Shown here one piece after another: positions 35,340 to 44,862 of a DNA stretch of 64,000 nucleotides. Source of the DNA: Aquirufa rosea. Lineage in GTDB: Bacteria > Bacteroidota > Bacteroidia > Cytophagales > Spirosomataceae. The notes beneath the pieces were generated by a model that did not search any database, was not told the DNA's origin, and worked only from the letters and a program-made list of their open reading frames with translations. The DNA is taken from assembly GCF_004118285.1 (NCBI RefSeq), contig NZ_SDHY01000002.1, forward strand, positions 1 through 64,000, in the 5' to 3' direction. Numbering within the stretch: position 1 is the stretch's first letter; the number at the start of each line of letters is the position of its first letter. Made by a program: the position numbers and the translations under genes.

Positions 35340-36944
35340 TTATTTCAATCCCACAGGACAATAGTTGATTTTCAAAGCATCCATTCCTGGTAAAATACCC
35401 TTCACTCGGCGTAAGAAATCATCGTAATCTTTGGTCTGTTTAGGGGACCAAGAAATCTCCGCCAAAGCCAAGGCTCTTGGGAAAGTCATGTATTCTGCAT
35501 ACGCAGGTGTACTGATGTACTCAGTCCAAACATTCGCTTGGATTCCCACAATATGCTTAGCTTCTTCTGTTGTCAATTCTGGTAGATCTGGTTCAAATGA
35601 ATAGCTTTTCGACAAAGGAAGATTACCGCCTATAGCCAAAGGTTGCGTTTTAGGATCTGCCTGGTAATAATCTAGATAGAAATAACTGTTTGGCGACATC
35701 ACCACATCATGATTCTGTTTCGCTGCCTCGATACCCCCTTTGGTACCTCTCCATGACATCACCATGGCATTAGGTGATAAACCTCCTTCTAAAATTTCAT
35801 CCCATCCCAATAATTTTTTACCTTTAGAAGTAACAAATTTATCAATTCGACGGATGAAATAACTTTGCAATTCATGCTCGTCTTTTAAACCTAATTTCTT
35901 GATAAGGTCTTGACAAAAACGACTTTCTTTCCATTGCTTTTTAGGGCATTCATCTCCTCCAATATGGATGTATTGACCAGGGAATAAGGCCATTACTTCA
36001 GTCAACACATTTTCCATAAACGTGAAAGTTTCTTCTCTCGGACATAAAACATCTTCTGATATACCCCATTTGGTGGCTACTTGATATATTTTGTCCGGAT
36101 TACATCCCAACTCTGGATAAGCAGCCAAAACTGCTTGAGAATGGCCCGGCATTTCAATTTCAGGGATGATAGTAATGAATTTCTTAGCCGCATATGCAAT
36201 CACCTCCTTGATTTCCTCCTGAGTATAAAAACCACCATATGGTTTATTATCAAATTTTTGATCGCGGTAATGGCCTACCATGGTTTCCTTACGAACCGAG
36301 CTGATGCTGGTTAATAATGGGTATTTTTTTATTTCGATTCTCCAGCCTTGGTCTTCAGTTAAATGCCAATGAAAAGTATTCAATTTATATACGGCCATCA
36401 AATCCAAAAAGCGTTTGATGAAGCTAACAGGAAAATAATATCGTCCTACATCCAGCATCATACCACGATAAGAATATCGAGGGGCATCTTCAATTTGACA
36501 GGCCAAGGCAGTCAAAGTTTCATTGGATGCTGACTGAGAATAAATCTGAGCTGGCATCAATTGAAACAAGGTTTGCAAGGCATAAAAAGCACCTTTTCCA
36601 GATTTGGCTTGAATTTCAATCTTTTTGGCTGAAACATTCAAATGATATGCTTCATCAGCCAAATTCGCATTTTGAACAAAAACTACTCCCTTAGAAGTAG
36701 CTGCTCCAGATTTGACATCCAATAGTAAGCCTGTAGAAACTCTTAATTGTTCCTTGAGCATATTGGCCACTGCCTGAAAACTATCATCTTTTGAGCTGAT
36801 GGTGATGACTGTATTTTTTTGAAAGGTGAATTTTCCTTGAATAGGAGTTAATTTGGCAGGTTTAGGGACTAAATTATAGCTTTCCTGAGCATGCAAACTA
36901 AAACAAAGTAGTAGGGCAAATAGGCCCCAGATATTTTTTTTCAT
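35340..36944 (-). CDS. Beta-N-acetylhexosaminidase (GH20)
   Basis: 534 residues with a signal peptide (GLFALLLCFSLHAQ). The GH20 N-domain (residues 20-150) is followed by the catalytic barrel with YRGMMLDVGRYYFPVSFIKRFLD, HWHLTEDQGWRIEIKKYP and the catalytic Asp-Glu pair in HIGGDECPKKQW. PELTTEEAKHIVGIQANVWTEY closes the barrel. It would release terminal GlcNAc or GalNAc from glycans in the periplasm or outside. The start is preceded by a variant leader AACCTATTCCAA. Confidence 0.94.
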   Translation of the reverse strand: MKKNIWGLFALLLCFSLHAQESYNLVPKPAKLTPIQGKFTFQKNTVITISSKDDSFQAVANMLKEQLRVSTGLLLDVKSGAATSKGVVFVQNANLADEAYHLNVSAKKIEIQAKSGKGAFYALQTLFQLMPAQIYSQSASNETLTALACQIEDAPRYSYRGMMLDVGRYYFPVSFIKRFLDLMAVYKLNTFHWHLTEDQGWRIEIKKYPLLTSISSVRKETMVGHYRDQKFDNKPYGGFYTQEEIKEVIAYAAKKFITIIPEIEMPGHSQAVLAAYPELGCNPDKIYQVATKWGISEDVLCPREETFTFMENVLTEVMALFPGQYIHIGGDECPKKQWKESRFCQDLIKKLGLKDEHELQSYFIRRIDKFVTSKGKKLLGWDEILEGGLSPNAMVMSWRGTKGGIEAAKQNHDVVMSPNSYFYLDYYQADPKTQPLAIGGNLPLSKSYSFEPDLPELTTEEAKHIVGIQANVWTEYISTPAYAEYMTFPRALALAEISWSPKQTKDYDDFLRRVKGILPGMDALKINYCPVGLK

Positions 36945-37119
36945 TTGGAATAGGTTGGTTGAATGTGAGCAAAGATAACTTTTACTTTTAAAAATGAAAT
37001 TTAACTCTATCGGCTTTTTATATTTTCATGCCGAACATGGGGAAATTGTTTCCTTTAAAAAATCAGTAGTTTAATAATGTAATGGGATTAGATACTAAAT
37101 ACAAATCCCCGTTCGTTGT

Positions 37120-37152
37120 AACGCTGTCAAGGTTGTCAACCTTAACAGCGTT
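37120..37152. repeat. REP-like palindromic hairpin
   Basis: AACGCTGT (37120-37127) pairs with ACAGCGTT (37145-37152) and AAGGTT (37129-37134) with AACCTT (37138-37143), with one C/A mismatch and a 3-nt loop. It lies between divergent genes, not at a gene end, and has no T run, so it is not a standard terminator. I saw only one copy in the window. It resembles mobile intergenic palindromes such as REP elements. Confidence 0.6.
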
Positions 37153-37213
37153 GTAAAAATGCATCTTTTATTCATTCGAGGAAATCGTATATTTGTTACG
37201 ATCAAAACCTTCT

Positions 37214-38137
37214 ATGAAAAAATTTATCAGTGGCATTTCATTCTCCTTTTGGATTATCATTGCAGTAATCTTTACCCTTATTTATCCTCAACCTTTTTTA
37301 GGAATTGGCGACTTTTCATTCAAAGTATTAATCATCCCGCTCTTACAGCTCATCATGTTTGGAATGGGTTCTACCATGGGAATTCAGGACTTTCAAGAAA
37401 TCCTAAAATCCCCTAAAGCCGTTTTTCTGGGGGTATTCTTCCAATTCAGCATCATGCCATTGGTCGGATGGGGATTGACTAAAGTATTTAATTTCCCCAC
37501 TGAAATTGCCGCTGGAATCATTCTGGTGGGTTGCATGCCCTGCGGTCTCGCTTCCAATGTGATGTCCTATTTAGCCAAGGCGAATGTGGCCCTTTCCTTA
37601 ACCTTAACTTCGATAGCTACCTTCCTAGCCCCTATACTTACACCTTTTTTGATGAAAACTTTGGCAGGACAATTGATTGAAATTCATTTCTGGGATATGG
37701 TTTGGGAAATATCTAAACTGATTTTAATCCCTATTATACTCGGAGTTATTTACAATCAATTGATTGGCCAAAGATGGCCTTGGTTTCAAAAACAGCTCCC
37801 ACTGATTTCTATGCTTAGCATTGCATTCATAATCATTATCATAACAGCCAATGGAAGAAATTCTCTTTTGTCCGTAGGTCCTTTACTAGTCTTGGCTTGT
37901 TTTTTACATAATGTTTTAGGATTCATTCTAGGTTATTGGGGTGGCAGAATAAGTGGATTGCCCGAAAAGGATTGCCGCACCATCGCCATAGAGGTAGGAT
38001 TACAAAACGCTGGATTGGCATCTGGCCTAGCCATGGCCATGGGCAAAGTGGCTACTTTGGGATTACCTGCTGCTATTTTTGGTCCCTTGATGAATATCAA
38101 CGGGTCCACATTAGCCAATTATTGGAAAAATAAATAA
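37214..38137 (+). CDS. Bile acid:sodium symporter family (BASS) transporter
   Basis: About 307 residues and about ten membrane helices. Family landmarks are LIMFGMGSTMGIQDFQEIL, GCMPCGLASNVMSYLAKANVALSLTLTS and CRTIAIEVGLQNAGLASGLA, which carry the sodium and substrate sites of BASS carriers. The ATG at 37214 is preferred to the TTG at 37193. The cargo is unknown and may be an organic acid rather than bile acid. It begins a plus-strand operon with an O-acetylesterase 2 bp downstream and a cupin gene. A second BASS gene is at 44863. Confidence 0.92.
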   Translation: MKKFISGISFSFWIIIAVIFTLIYPQPFLGIGDFSFKVLIIPLLQLIMFGMGSTMGIQDFQEILKSPKAVFLGVFFQFSIMPLVGWGLTKVFNFPTEIAAGIILVGCMPCGLASNVMSYLAKANVALSLTLTSIATFLAPILTPFLMKTLAGQLIEIHFWDMVWEISKLILIPIILGVIYNQLIGQRWPWFQKQLPLISMLSIAFIIIIITANGRNSLLSVGPLLVLACFLHNVLGFILGYWGGRISGLPEKDCRTIAIEVGLQNAGLASGLAMAMGKVATLGLPAAIFGPLMNINGSTLANYWKNK

Positions 38138-38139
38138 AG

Positions 38140-38901
38140 ATGAAATACTTCCTTAGTTTATTGCTCAGTTTACTTTCCATAAGCCTGTGGAGTCAAACTA
38201 AAATTGACCCTAATTTTCATATTTATATCCTCATCGGACAATCCAATATGGCAGGCCGCGGGGAAATGATTGAGCCATTTGCCTCAGAGCAACATGAAAG
38301 GGTACAAATGCTCAATGCTCAAAATAAATTTGTGCAAGCCAAACATCCCATGCATTTTGACAAACCTTCTATCGTGGGCGTGGGGCCTGGCCTCCGTTTT
38401 GGCATAGAAATGGCAGAGCATCGACCTGACATTAAAATTGGTTTAATACCCTGCGCCGTAGGTGGTACATCTATCAATTCATGGAAAATCCAAGGGTACG
38501 ATGAGGCTACAAAAACACATCCCTTGGACGATGCCATCCAACGTATTATGGCGGCCAAGCCATTTGGGGTAATCAAAGGGATCATTTGGCATCAAGGAGA
38601 AAGTGACTCATCGCCCCAAGCTCGCATCGATTATATACCCAAATTACAAGCATTAATCCGTTTGTTAAGAGAGCTCATCCAGCAGCCCAACCTTCCTTTT
38701 GTGGCGGGGGAATTGGGCTATTTCAATTCCAATTACCAAGAATTCAACCAGATTTTGACTGTACTCAACTCTCCCAATCATCATACTGCCTTGGTCTCAG
38801 CCCAAGGCCTAGAGGCGAAAGCAGACAACATACATTTCAATAGTTCATCTGCCAACATCTTAGGAAAACGCTATGCCGAGGCCATGTTACGTTTTCCTTA
38901 A
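38140..38901 (+). CDS. Sialate O-acetylesterase-like SGNH hydrolase
   Basis: 253 residues with a signal peptide (LLSLLSISLWSQ). The nucleophile motif is IYILIGQSNMAGRG, block II-III GVGPGLRFGIEMAE and CAVGGTSINSWK, and IIWHQGESD carries the family's Trp-His-Gln-Gly-Glu block. A catalytic His lies near the end (DNIHFNSSS). These esterases remove O-acetyl groups from sugars such as sialic acid or plant polysaccharides. It starts 2 bp after the BASS gene. Confidence 0.9.
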   Translation: MKYFLSLLLSLLSISLWSQTKIDPNFHIYILIGQSNMAGRGEMIEPFASEQHERVQMLNAQNKFVQAKHPMHFDKPSIVGVGPGLRFGIEMAEHRPDIKIGLIPCAVGGTSINSWKIQGYDEATKTHPLDDAIQRIMAAKPFGVIKGIIWHQGESDSSPQARIDYIPKLQALIRLLRELIQQPNLPFVAGELGYFNSNYQEFNQILTVLNSPNHHTALVSAQGLEAKADNIHFNSSSANILGKRYAEAMLRFP

Positions 38902-38919
38902 AAAAAATACTACCCTATT

Positions 38920-39246
38920 ATGCAAACCTTAATACAAGATCAAGATATTCCCTGGACTGATATTGAACCCGGAATCCAAAGAAAAGTAATGGCCCATAAT
39001 GCCCAAATGATGCTGGTCAAAGTACTTTTTAGTCAGGGAGCTGTAGGCAGTTTACACCACCATCCCCATACCCAAGCTTCCTATGTTTCTAAAGGGAAAT
39101 TCGAGGTAAACATCTCAGGAATAAAGAAAATTTTACAAGCGGGAGATGTCTATTTCGTCCCTAGCGAAGTGGTACATGGTGTCGTTTGCTTGGAAGATGG
39201 AGAGTTGATCGATGTTTTTAATCCAAGCAGAGAGGATTTTTTATAG
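38920..39246 (+). CDS. Cupin-domain protein
   Basis: 108 residues, a single small cupin barrel. Metal-ligand histidines appear in GSLHHHPHTQASYV (cupin motif 1) and PSEVVHGVVCL (motif 2), so a bound metal is likely. It resembles small cupins such as KdgF-type or cytosolic sugar isomerases, but no specific function can be fixed. It is cytoplasmic (no signal peptide), 18 bp after the esterase gene and probably co-transcribed with the transporter. Confidence 0.85.
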   Translation: MQTLIQDQDIPWTDIEPGIQRKVMAHNAQMMLVKVLFSQGAVGSLHHHPHTQASYVSKGKFEVNISGIKKILQAGDVYFVPSEVVHGVVCLEDGELIDVFNPSREDFL

Positions 39247-39265
39247 TGTAAATCTTGTGCACTCA

Positions 39266-40303
39266 TTAAGTTATTGCCCAAAGTCCGACCAGCCCGAGGA
39301 TATATGTTATCAACACAAAAAGTGAATCAATGCCCATCCGAAAAACCTGCTTCCTAGAATGCAGCACCATACCGACCATATAGATACAAGTAAGCAAAAT
39401 ACCCAGGCCTGTCAAATACATATCGGAATGGCTCAAAGTAGAAATAACCGCTTCACCACTAATGACAGAAGCGATAAAAAACAATACCGGTAAAAAAGCA
39501 TTTCCACCAAAAATATCACTCACAGCCATATTGTAATCTCGAATTTTGGCAGAAGCTATTCCGGTAGAAATTTCAGGTAAGGCTGTGGCCAAAGCCAACA
39601 CGGTTCCTCCAAAAATTACGCCACTTATATCCCAACGTTTAGAAAGGATTTCACCCGAATATTCTAAAGCCCAACCAGCAAATAAGGTAAATATGGCTCC
39701 GACAATCAAGATGGTGATGGCTGACTGTATTCCTCCCTTTAAAGGTGATTTGGGATGTCGTAATTTGGATATAGGAGTCTTAGCTTCCTGCGTATTTTGA
39801 TCGGATTGGGCGATTTTCGAAATGGAATAGATGGAACCTAGCCAGATAAACAATATCAGCCACTCTATGGGATTCGATCTGAATATAACCAAATGAGAAG
39901 GGAATTGCTTCGCCATCATGACCAAGGTTAAAATCATGATGAGAGCTACGCCCTCCAAAATCAAAACCCTTGAATGCCCTTTTAAAGTTAAAGGAGCTAT
40001 CCTCCCTACCCCAAACACATCGATTAAAACCAAGACTACTGTCTGAATGGCCACCCCACCCAAAATATTACTGACGGCAATATCATAATCTTGGTGATAT
40101 GCCGCTACTACCGTGATGGCTATTTCAGGTAAATTGGTCACGATGGCTAAAAAAACCATACCTCCAAAAGCCTCCCCCAAATTGAAATAGGTGGTAATCA
40201 CATCCACTGCCTTGGTAATCTTGACTCCAGCTACCCAAATAATCGCCGTACAAAAAATAAAAATCAGTAATAAATTGGTGGATGATAAAAACGTAAAGTC
40301 CAT
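39266..40303 (-). CDS. Calcium/sodium antiporter (CaCA superfamily)
   Basis: 345 residues in two homologous halves, each with about five helices. The alpha repeats are GEAFGGMVFLAIVTNLPEIAITVVAA with AVSNILGGVAIQT, and SGVIFGGTVLALATALPEISTGIASA with AVSDIFGGNAFLP; the Glu in each LPE motif is the ion-binding residue. A hydrophilic loop of about 40 residues separates the halves. It exchanges cations at the inner membrane. It converges on the cupin gene, with only 19 bp between stops. Confidence 0.9.
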   Translation of the reverse strand: MDFTFLSSTNLLLIFIFCTAIIWVAGVKITKAVDVITTYFNLGEAFGGMVFLAIVTNLPEIAITVVAAYHQDYDIAVSNILGGVAIQTVVLVLIDVFGVGRIAPLTLKGHSRVLILEGVALIMILTLVMMAKQFPSHLVIFRSNPIEWLILFIWLGSIYSISKIAQSDQNTQEAKTPISKLRHPKSPLKGGIQSAITILIVGAIFTLFAGWALEYSGEILSKRWDISGVIFGGTVLALATALPEISTGIASAKIRDYNMAVSDIFGGNAFLPVLFFIASVISGEAVISTLSHSDMYLTGLGILLTCIYMVGMVLHSRKQVFRMGIDSLFVLITYILGLVGLWAIT

Positions 40304-40421
40304 GTAATCCTAGATAAATTTCACTAAAGTATTCAATGTTTTGTTAAAAATCATTTAGTTTTGGAGAATACATAAACCTATCAGGGTGAATTAAATTTTT
40401 CACCATGAATTGATAACTACT

Positions 40422-41303
40422 ATGAAATTAACTCTTCGTCTTTGGCCGTTTGCGCTGGTACTTATTTGCCTATTTTCAATCAGCAGTTTTGGCAAGCAGC
40501 CTACTCAAAAGCAAAAATCAAAAAAGCCCCTCATTGTATTTGTAGCAGGTGATCATGAATATAGTGGAGAAAGTACTTTACCGCTATTAGCCAATATTTT
40601 AGAGAAAAACTATGGTTTTAGAACCAAGGTATTGACCTCCTACCCTGATCAAAATGCCGAAAAAAATATACCTGGTTTAGAGTCCTTAGCTGAAGCTGAT
40701 TTAGCCGTCTTTTTCCTTCGCTGGAGATTATTACCTGCCGATCAAGTGGCTATGATTGATGCCTACGTCAAATCGGGTAAGCCAGTGATGGGTTTTAGAA
40801 CTACCACTCATGCTTTCAATTATCCTAAGGGAGATCCACTTGAATCATATAATGCATGGGCAGAATCTACCTTTGGAGCGCCTCCAGGCTGGGGTGGTAA
40901 GGCTAAGCATACCCATTACGGACATAATGCCAGTACCGATGCCTCGGTGATTCCCTCTGCCAGTAAACATCCTATTTTAACTGGAGTAGCACCCAATTTC
41001 CACGTACGTTCTTGGTTATATCGAGTATTACCAAATTACCCTGCTAAGGGTACAGAATGGTTGGTCATGGGAAAAGCCGTGAACCCTGATAAAGCGGCAG
41101 AAGATCAACCCATCGCCTGGACTTGGGTAAACCCTTACAAAGGGCGAGTGTTTTTTACTACCATGGGGCATCCTGAGGACTTTTCTGTGGAGCCTTTCCA
41201 GCGATTAATTGTCAATGCCATCCACTGGGAGCTAGGCAAAAAAGTCCCAAAAAACTGGCCAGGTATGTTAGACATCCATGTTCCTTATCGTGGAATGAAA
41301 TAA
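40422..41303 (+). CDS. ThuA-like secreted protein
   Basis: About 293 residues with a signal peptide (FALVLICLFSISSFG). The core has the class-I-amidotransferase-like ThuA pattern: LIVFVAGDHEYSGESTLPLLANILE, ADLAVFFLRWRLLPADQV, YVKSGKPVMGFRTTTHAFNY and FFTTMGHPEDFSVEPFQRLIVNAIHW. ThuA proteins are tied to sugar (trehalose) use, but the role is not established. ATG 40422 is used rather than TTG 40410. A copy of AAACCTAT lies 40 nt upstream (40374-40381). Confidence 0.85.
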   Translation: MKLTLRLWPFALVLICLFSISSFGKQPTQKQKSKKPLIVFVAGDHEYSGESTLPLLANILEKNYGFRTKVLTSYPDQNAEKNIPGLESLAEADLAVFFLRWRLLPADQVAMIDAYVKSGKPVMGFRTTTHAFNYPKGDPLESYNAWAESTFGAPPGWGGKAKHTHYGHNASTDASVIPSASKHPILTGVAPNFHVRSWLYRVLPNYPAKGTEWLVMGKAVNPDKAAEDQPIAWTWVNPYKGRVFFTTMGHPEDFSVEPFQRLIVNAIHWELGKKVPKNWPGMLDIHVPYRGMK

Positions 41304-41333
41304 ACTTTTGTTGAAATAAATCACTCATATTTT

Positions 41334-42167
41334 ATGAAATATCCTGTTGCAATGAACATGTTGGTCTATGGTCCAGACATGAACAAATCACTCATTCCTC
41401 ATTTATCCTACATCAAAGAAGTAGGTTATACTGGAGTGGAAATTCCCATTTTTGAAACTGACCTAGCTTATTGGAAACCATGGAAAGAAGAAATTGAACG
41501 TTTGGGACTGGAAGTATTTACGGTTACTTTCTTAGGAGCAGATCGCAATACCATCTCTTCAGACCCTGCAGTTCGCCAGAATGGGGTGGACTTTCTTAAA
41601 AAGGCTGTGGATGTAACAGCCTATTTGGGTGCCACTTGGTTATCAGGACCTTACCATTCTGCTTTGGGTGTATTTTCTGGGGCTGCTCCAACCCAACAGG
41701 AATTAGATTGGTCTAAGGAAAGTATGCTGGCCCTAGCCGAACATGCTCAGAAAATGAACGTAATGCTGGGACTAGAATATTTAAACCGATTTGAGAATTA
41801 CGTGGTTAGCTCAGCTGATCAGTTATACGCTTTAGTGAAGGCCATCAATCACCCGAATGTCAAAATCATGTTTGATACCTTCCATGCACACATTGAAGAA
41901 TTCAATACAGGAGAGGCCATGATTCGAATTGCCGATGAAATTGGCCATTTTCAATTATCTGAAAACACCCGTGCTACTTTAGGAGAAGGTCAGGTGCATT
42001 GGGCCAATGTCTTTGAAAGTCTTGACAAAATGAATTACAAGGGTTGGTTAGTTGTAGAGGCCTTTACGCCACTTCTTCCTGCTGCCTGCATTTGGAGAAA
42101 AAATTATACTACCGAGGAAGAATTAATTTTGAAAAGCTATCAGCATATCCAAAAATTCATTGGTTAA
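41334..42167 (+). CDS. Sugar phosphate isomerase/epimerase (xylose-isomerase-like TIM barrel)
   Basis: 277 residues, cytoplasmic. It has the AP-endonuclease-2/ketose-3-epimerase fold: ISYIKEVGYTGVEIPIFE-like start, LGLEYLNRFENYVVSS (Glu metal ligand), VKIMFDTFHAHIEE (Asp and His) and GHFQLSENTRATLGEGQVHW, with a final Glu in WLVVEAFTP. These four ligands match D-tagatose or D-allulose 3-epimerase relatives. The sugar is unknown. It lies 30 bp after the ThuA-like gene and 1 bp before the CPBP gene. Confidence 0.9.
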   Translation: MKYPVAMNMLVYGPDMNKSLIPHLSYIKEVGYTGVEIPIFETDLAYWKPWKEEIERLGLEVFTVTFLGADRNTISSDPAVRQNGVDFLKKAVDVTAYLGATWLSGPYHSALGVFSGAAPTQQELDWSKESMLALAEHAQKMNVMLGLEYLNRFENYVVSSADQLYALVKAINHPNVKIMFDTFHAHIEEFNTGEAMIRIADEIGHFQLSENTRATLGEGQVHWANVFESLDKMNYKGWLVVEAFTPLLPAACIWRKNYTTEEELILKSYQHIQKFIG

Positions 42168-42168
42168 G

Positions 42169-43332
42169 ATGTCTAGCTATCACAAATCCATCCAACATGG
42201 CGCTGTGTTAACAGGGCTTATTTATGTAATTTTTCTATATTTCAATCATTCCGTCGCTGTCCAAGAGCTGCTCATTTCGAGTGTTTATTTCCTCATTTTA
42301 TATGGATTCATATTTACCATGGGGAGGCCTGCGGTGGTAAAGAAATTGCAGGATTTGTATCAAAACTCAAAAGAGAGGGCCTTATGGGTTCCTCTTTTTT
42401 TATTCACCCTATTGGCTAGCCATTACCTCTGGCATGGCATCAATCCTTTCACAGGCAGTTCGGGATTGTATTTTTTCCTGTACTTATTTCCCGTGCTGGC
42501 TTTTCTAGCGTTCCCCAGGAAAGACGTAGCCTGGGCAGATTTATGGATACTTTTGCTAGTATTAATCCCCAGCACCATCATTCATTTTCCTGGAAACAGC
42601 GATTTACCTTGGCAAACCTCTGGCTTCAGCTCAGTGCAGAAAATCACCTTAATTTTAGGCGCAGCCTATTCCTTTGTGGTTGTCAGAAAATTACCCGAAG
42701 TAGGTTTTTATCCCACCTGGAAAGCTTCACATCTAAGTGTTGCCTTGGGTTCATGGATTTCCTTTTTGGGTTTTGTGTACTTCATAGGAATTATCTGGGA
42801 CTTTAATATCAATCAACCCTTCCAAGACTTTGGTTGGTTATTGATTCCCGCAGCCATTCGTGAGCTCATTCGAGTGTACATTGGTACGGCATTATTTGAA
42901 GAATTATTCTTTAGAGGGCTTATTCAAAACATCTTGGCGAGGAAAATCAATTTGGCTACTCATTGGAAATCCTATTGGATATGGGGAGGACTGTTGTTTA
43001 CCCTACTTAGTTTTTTTACGGGCTATGCCATGTATCCAGCGCTCTTTTGGTTTCCGGGGGTTATAAGTCTAGTGCTTTTTGCTGGAGCTTATTTATTGGA
43101 GAAAAATCAAGTGGCCAAAACCGGCACCTATACCGCCTTGGCTATAACTAGCATGTTCTTCGGCTTAGTACATTTCCATGCCGGCTCAGTGATTTTTGTG
43201 GGACTAGCCAGTGTGGCAGGCTGGGCTTATGGTTATACTTACATTAAGACCAAAAATGTATTTTATGCTGCCCTAGTGCATTGTTTAGTAAATTGCTCAG
43301 AATTCCTATTTTCTTTACACAGCATCAAGTAA
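42169..43332 (+). CDS. CPBP family intramembrane glutamic protease
   Basis: 387 residues and about ten membrane segments. The CPBP motifs are TALFEELFFRGLIQNIL (EExxxR, catalytic Glu pair) and FFGLVHFHAGS with VHCLVNCSEFL supplying His and Asn. CPBP proteins process membrane proteins or prenyl groups and include bacteriocin self-immunity proteins. No bacteriocin-like gene is next to it. The ATG at 42169 follows the isomerase stop directly, so translation may be coupled. Confidence 0.88.
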   Translation: MSSYHKSIQHGAVLTGLIYVIFLYFNHSVAVQELLISSVYFLILYGFIFTMGRPAVVKKLQDLYQNSKERALWVPLFLFTLLASHYLWHGINPFTGSSGLYFFLYLFPVLAFLAFPRKDVAWADLWILLLVLIPSTIIHFPGNSDLPWQTSGFSSVQKITLILGAAYSFVVVRKLPEVGFYPTWKASHLSVALGSWISFLGFVYFIGIIWDFNINQPFQDFGWLLIPAAIRELIRVYIGTALFEELFFRGLIQNILARKINLATHWKSYWIWGGLLFTLLSFFTGYAMYPALFWFPGVISLVLFAGAYLLEKNQVAKTGTYTALAITSMFFGLVHFHAGSVIFVGLASVAGWAYGYTYIKTKNVFYAALVHCLVNCSEFLFSLHSIK

Positions 43333-43333
43333 A

Positions 43334-43373
43334 CAAAAAAATCAGGACAAACATCTTGCGACATCTGTCCTGA
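43334..43373 (-). terminator. Terminator of the PqaA-like gene
   Basis: TCAGGACA (43342-43349) pairs with TGTCCTGA (43366-43373). Read on the minus strand the hairpin is followed by a T run (the A run 43334-43340), so it terminates the gene at 43399-44757. It may also stop the convergent CPBP transcript. Confidence 0.75.
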
Positions 43374-43398
43374 CCGGTTTTCATAGGTTAGAGGTTTA

Positions 43399-44757
43399 TT
43401 ATATAATCTTTTGGGTATCTGTGACAAATACCCTGGTACTAATGGTATAGCTTCCACCAGAAGCATCTTTATATTTTAGGTCTAGAAAAAATGCTTGAAA
43501 CCCCTTTTTAGGGTATTCTTTTTTAATTTTCAACTGAGGTAGATCTTGCAATTTTACTCGAGAACTCAACCATAGGTTGTTTCTGAAATCCTTATCCATG
43601 GATGTGGTTTCCCAGAGCGTTGCTTCCAATAAATCTTGTGTGGCTACATTGACCGACAATTCAGCCGCAGCTACTGCGGAAACCACATTCCAAGTACAAA
43701 CTGGATACTCACGGCCCTGAATGGTATTGGCAAAAAATCCACTTAAAGCCTCAAAGGCCTGCTTACCACCTGCTAAATCATGTCCTGCATTGGGTACATA
43801 ATGAATCATGTTTTTACCAGGAATCTGATCCCAGTAATGCTTGATGGCATCCACCGTCCAATATTCATCGTTGGTACCAATGAATAAGGTCTTTGGTACT
43901 TTCAATTTGGCACGATAAGAAAATGGATCTACAAGGGTTGTTAATAATTTACCATCAGGAGTGTCTTTCCCCTGAGGAATTCCCAAATTAACATAATCTT
44001 GAATCTGAATACTGTATTCGCCATAGGTTTTAAATTGGTAATCCAAAGTAGCTGGCATATTCAACATATCAATCACCATCGGCCCAATAGCCTTTACCCT
44101 GGGGTCATCTATGGCAGCGCTGAGCCAGGTAGTCCATCCACGTTTAGAAAAGCCAGATATAACAAAACCGCCCAACTTGGTTTTCATCCTTTTTTGGCTA
44201 AACTCTTGCACGGCATCCATACCACGAACCGCCGATTTAACCATAGGAAAAAGCAATGGCCAAGTATAATCTTTGGTTTCTTTGAATTGATGTAAGGTAT
44301 ATGAGATCAACTCATCCTCCGTTTTGTCCCCATATAATGGTTGATTGGGAACCTGTCGAATTAATGACACAATCGCCTTATTCTTATCAGCCATATTGGA
44401 TAAAATGGGCCAAAGACGCTCATCGGCTACTAAATTGGGCTGCTCATTTTTATTGGAACCGCCTGAAATAAATAACATGGCATCTTGGTACTTAATCTCC
44501 CTTGGAACAAATATAGTCAATTGATGACGCCAAGTATATTCACGCCACTTTTGAGAAGTCAAGATTAATTGATAAGCCTTACATGCTCCTATGTTGGATG
44601 AATCACGCACTTCCCAATGATATGATGCATCTCCATTATGAATATATGAACTTAATGCTGTCTCAGGAAGTATCTTGCTTTTTTGAGCATAAACAGATGA
44701 ACTGATAATTAAAATAAGCGCAATAATCTTAATCAACTTACTATGCATAGAATTCAT
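43399..44757 (-). CDS. PhoPQ-activated (PqaA family) alpha/beta hydrolase
   Basis: 452 residues with a signal peptide (IIALILIISSSVYAQ). The PqaA family pattern is clear: WREYTWRHQLTIFVPREI, LFISGGSNKNEQP, AVRGMDAVQEF, the nucleophile elbow GFSKRGWTTW (Ser) and VPNAGHDLAGG with the catalytic His. Members are secreted esterase-like hydrolases of unknown substrate. It is alone on the minus strand. The nearest neighbour upstream is the second BASS transporter, 105 bp away. Confidence 0.9.
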   Translation of the reverse strand: MNSMHSKLIKIIALILIISSSVYAQKSKILPETALSSYIHNGDASYHWEVRDSSNIGACKAYQLILTSQKWREYTWRHQLTIFVPREIKYQDAMLFISGGSNKNEQPNLVADERLWPILSNMADKNKAIVSLIRQVPNQPLYGDKTEDELISYTLHQFKETKDYTWPLLFPMVKSAVRGMDAVQEFSQKRMKTKLGGFVISGFSKRGWTTWLSAAIDDPRVKAIGPMVIDMLNMPATLDYQFKTYGEYSIQIQDYVNLGIPQGKDTPDGKLLTTLVDPFSYRAKLKVPKTLFIGTNDEYWTVDAIKHYWDQIPGKNMIHYVPNAGHDLAGGKQAFEALSGFFANTIQGREYPVCTWNVVSAVAAAELSVNVATQDLLEATLWETTSMDKDFRNNLWLSSRVKLQDLPQLKIKKEYPKKGFQAFFLDLKYKDASGGSYTISTRVFVTDTQKII

Positions 44758-44862
44758 GTGGCGTAATTATAGTTAACACACCACAAATTAATAGCATATT
44801 TAAACGGAAGAAGTTAATTATACTTTCCAAAAAATAAACTATTCTAGCGAAATCAAGTGAAA

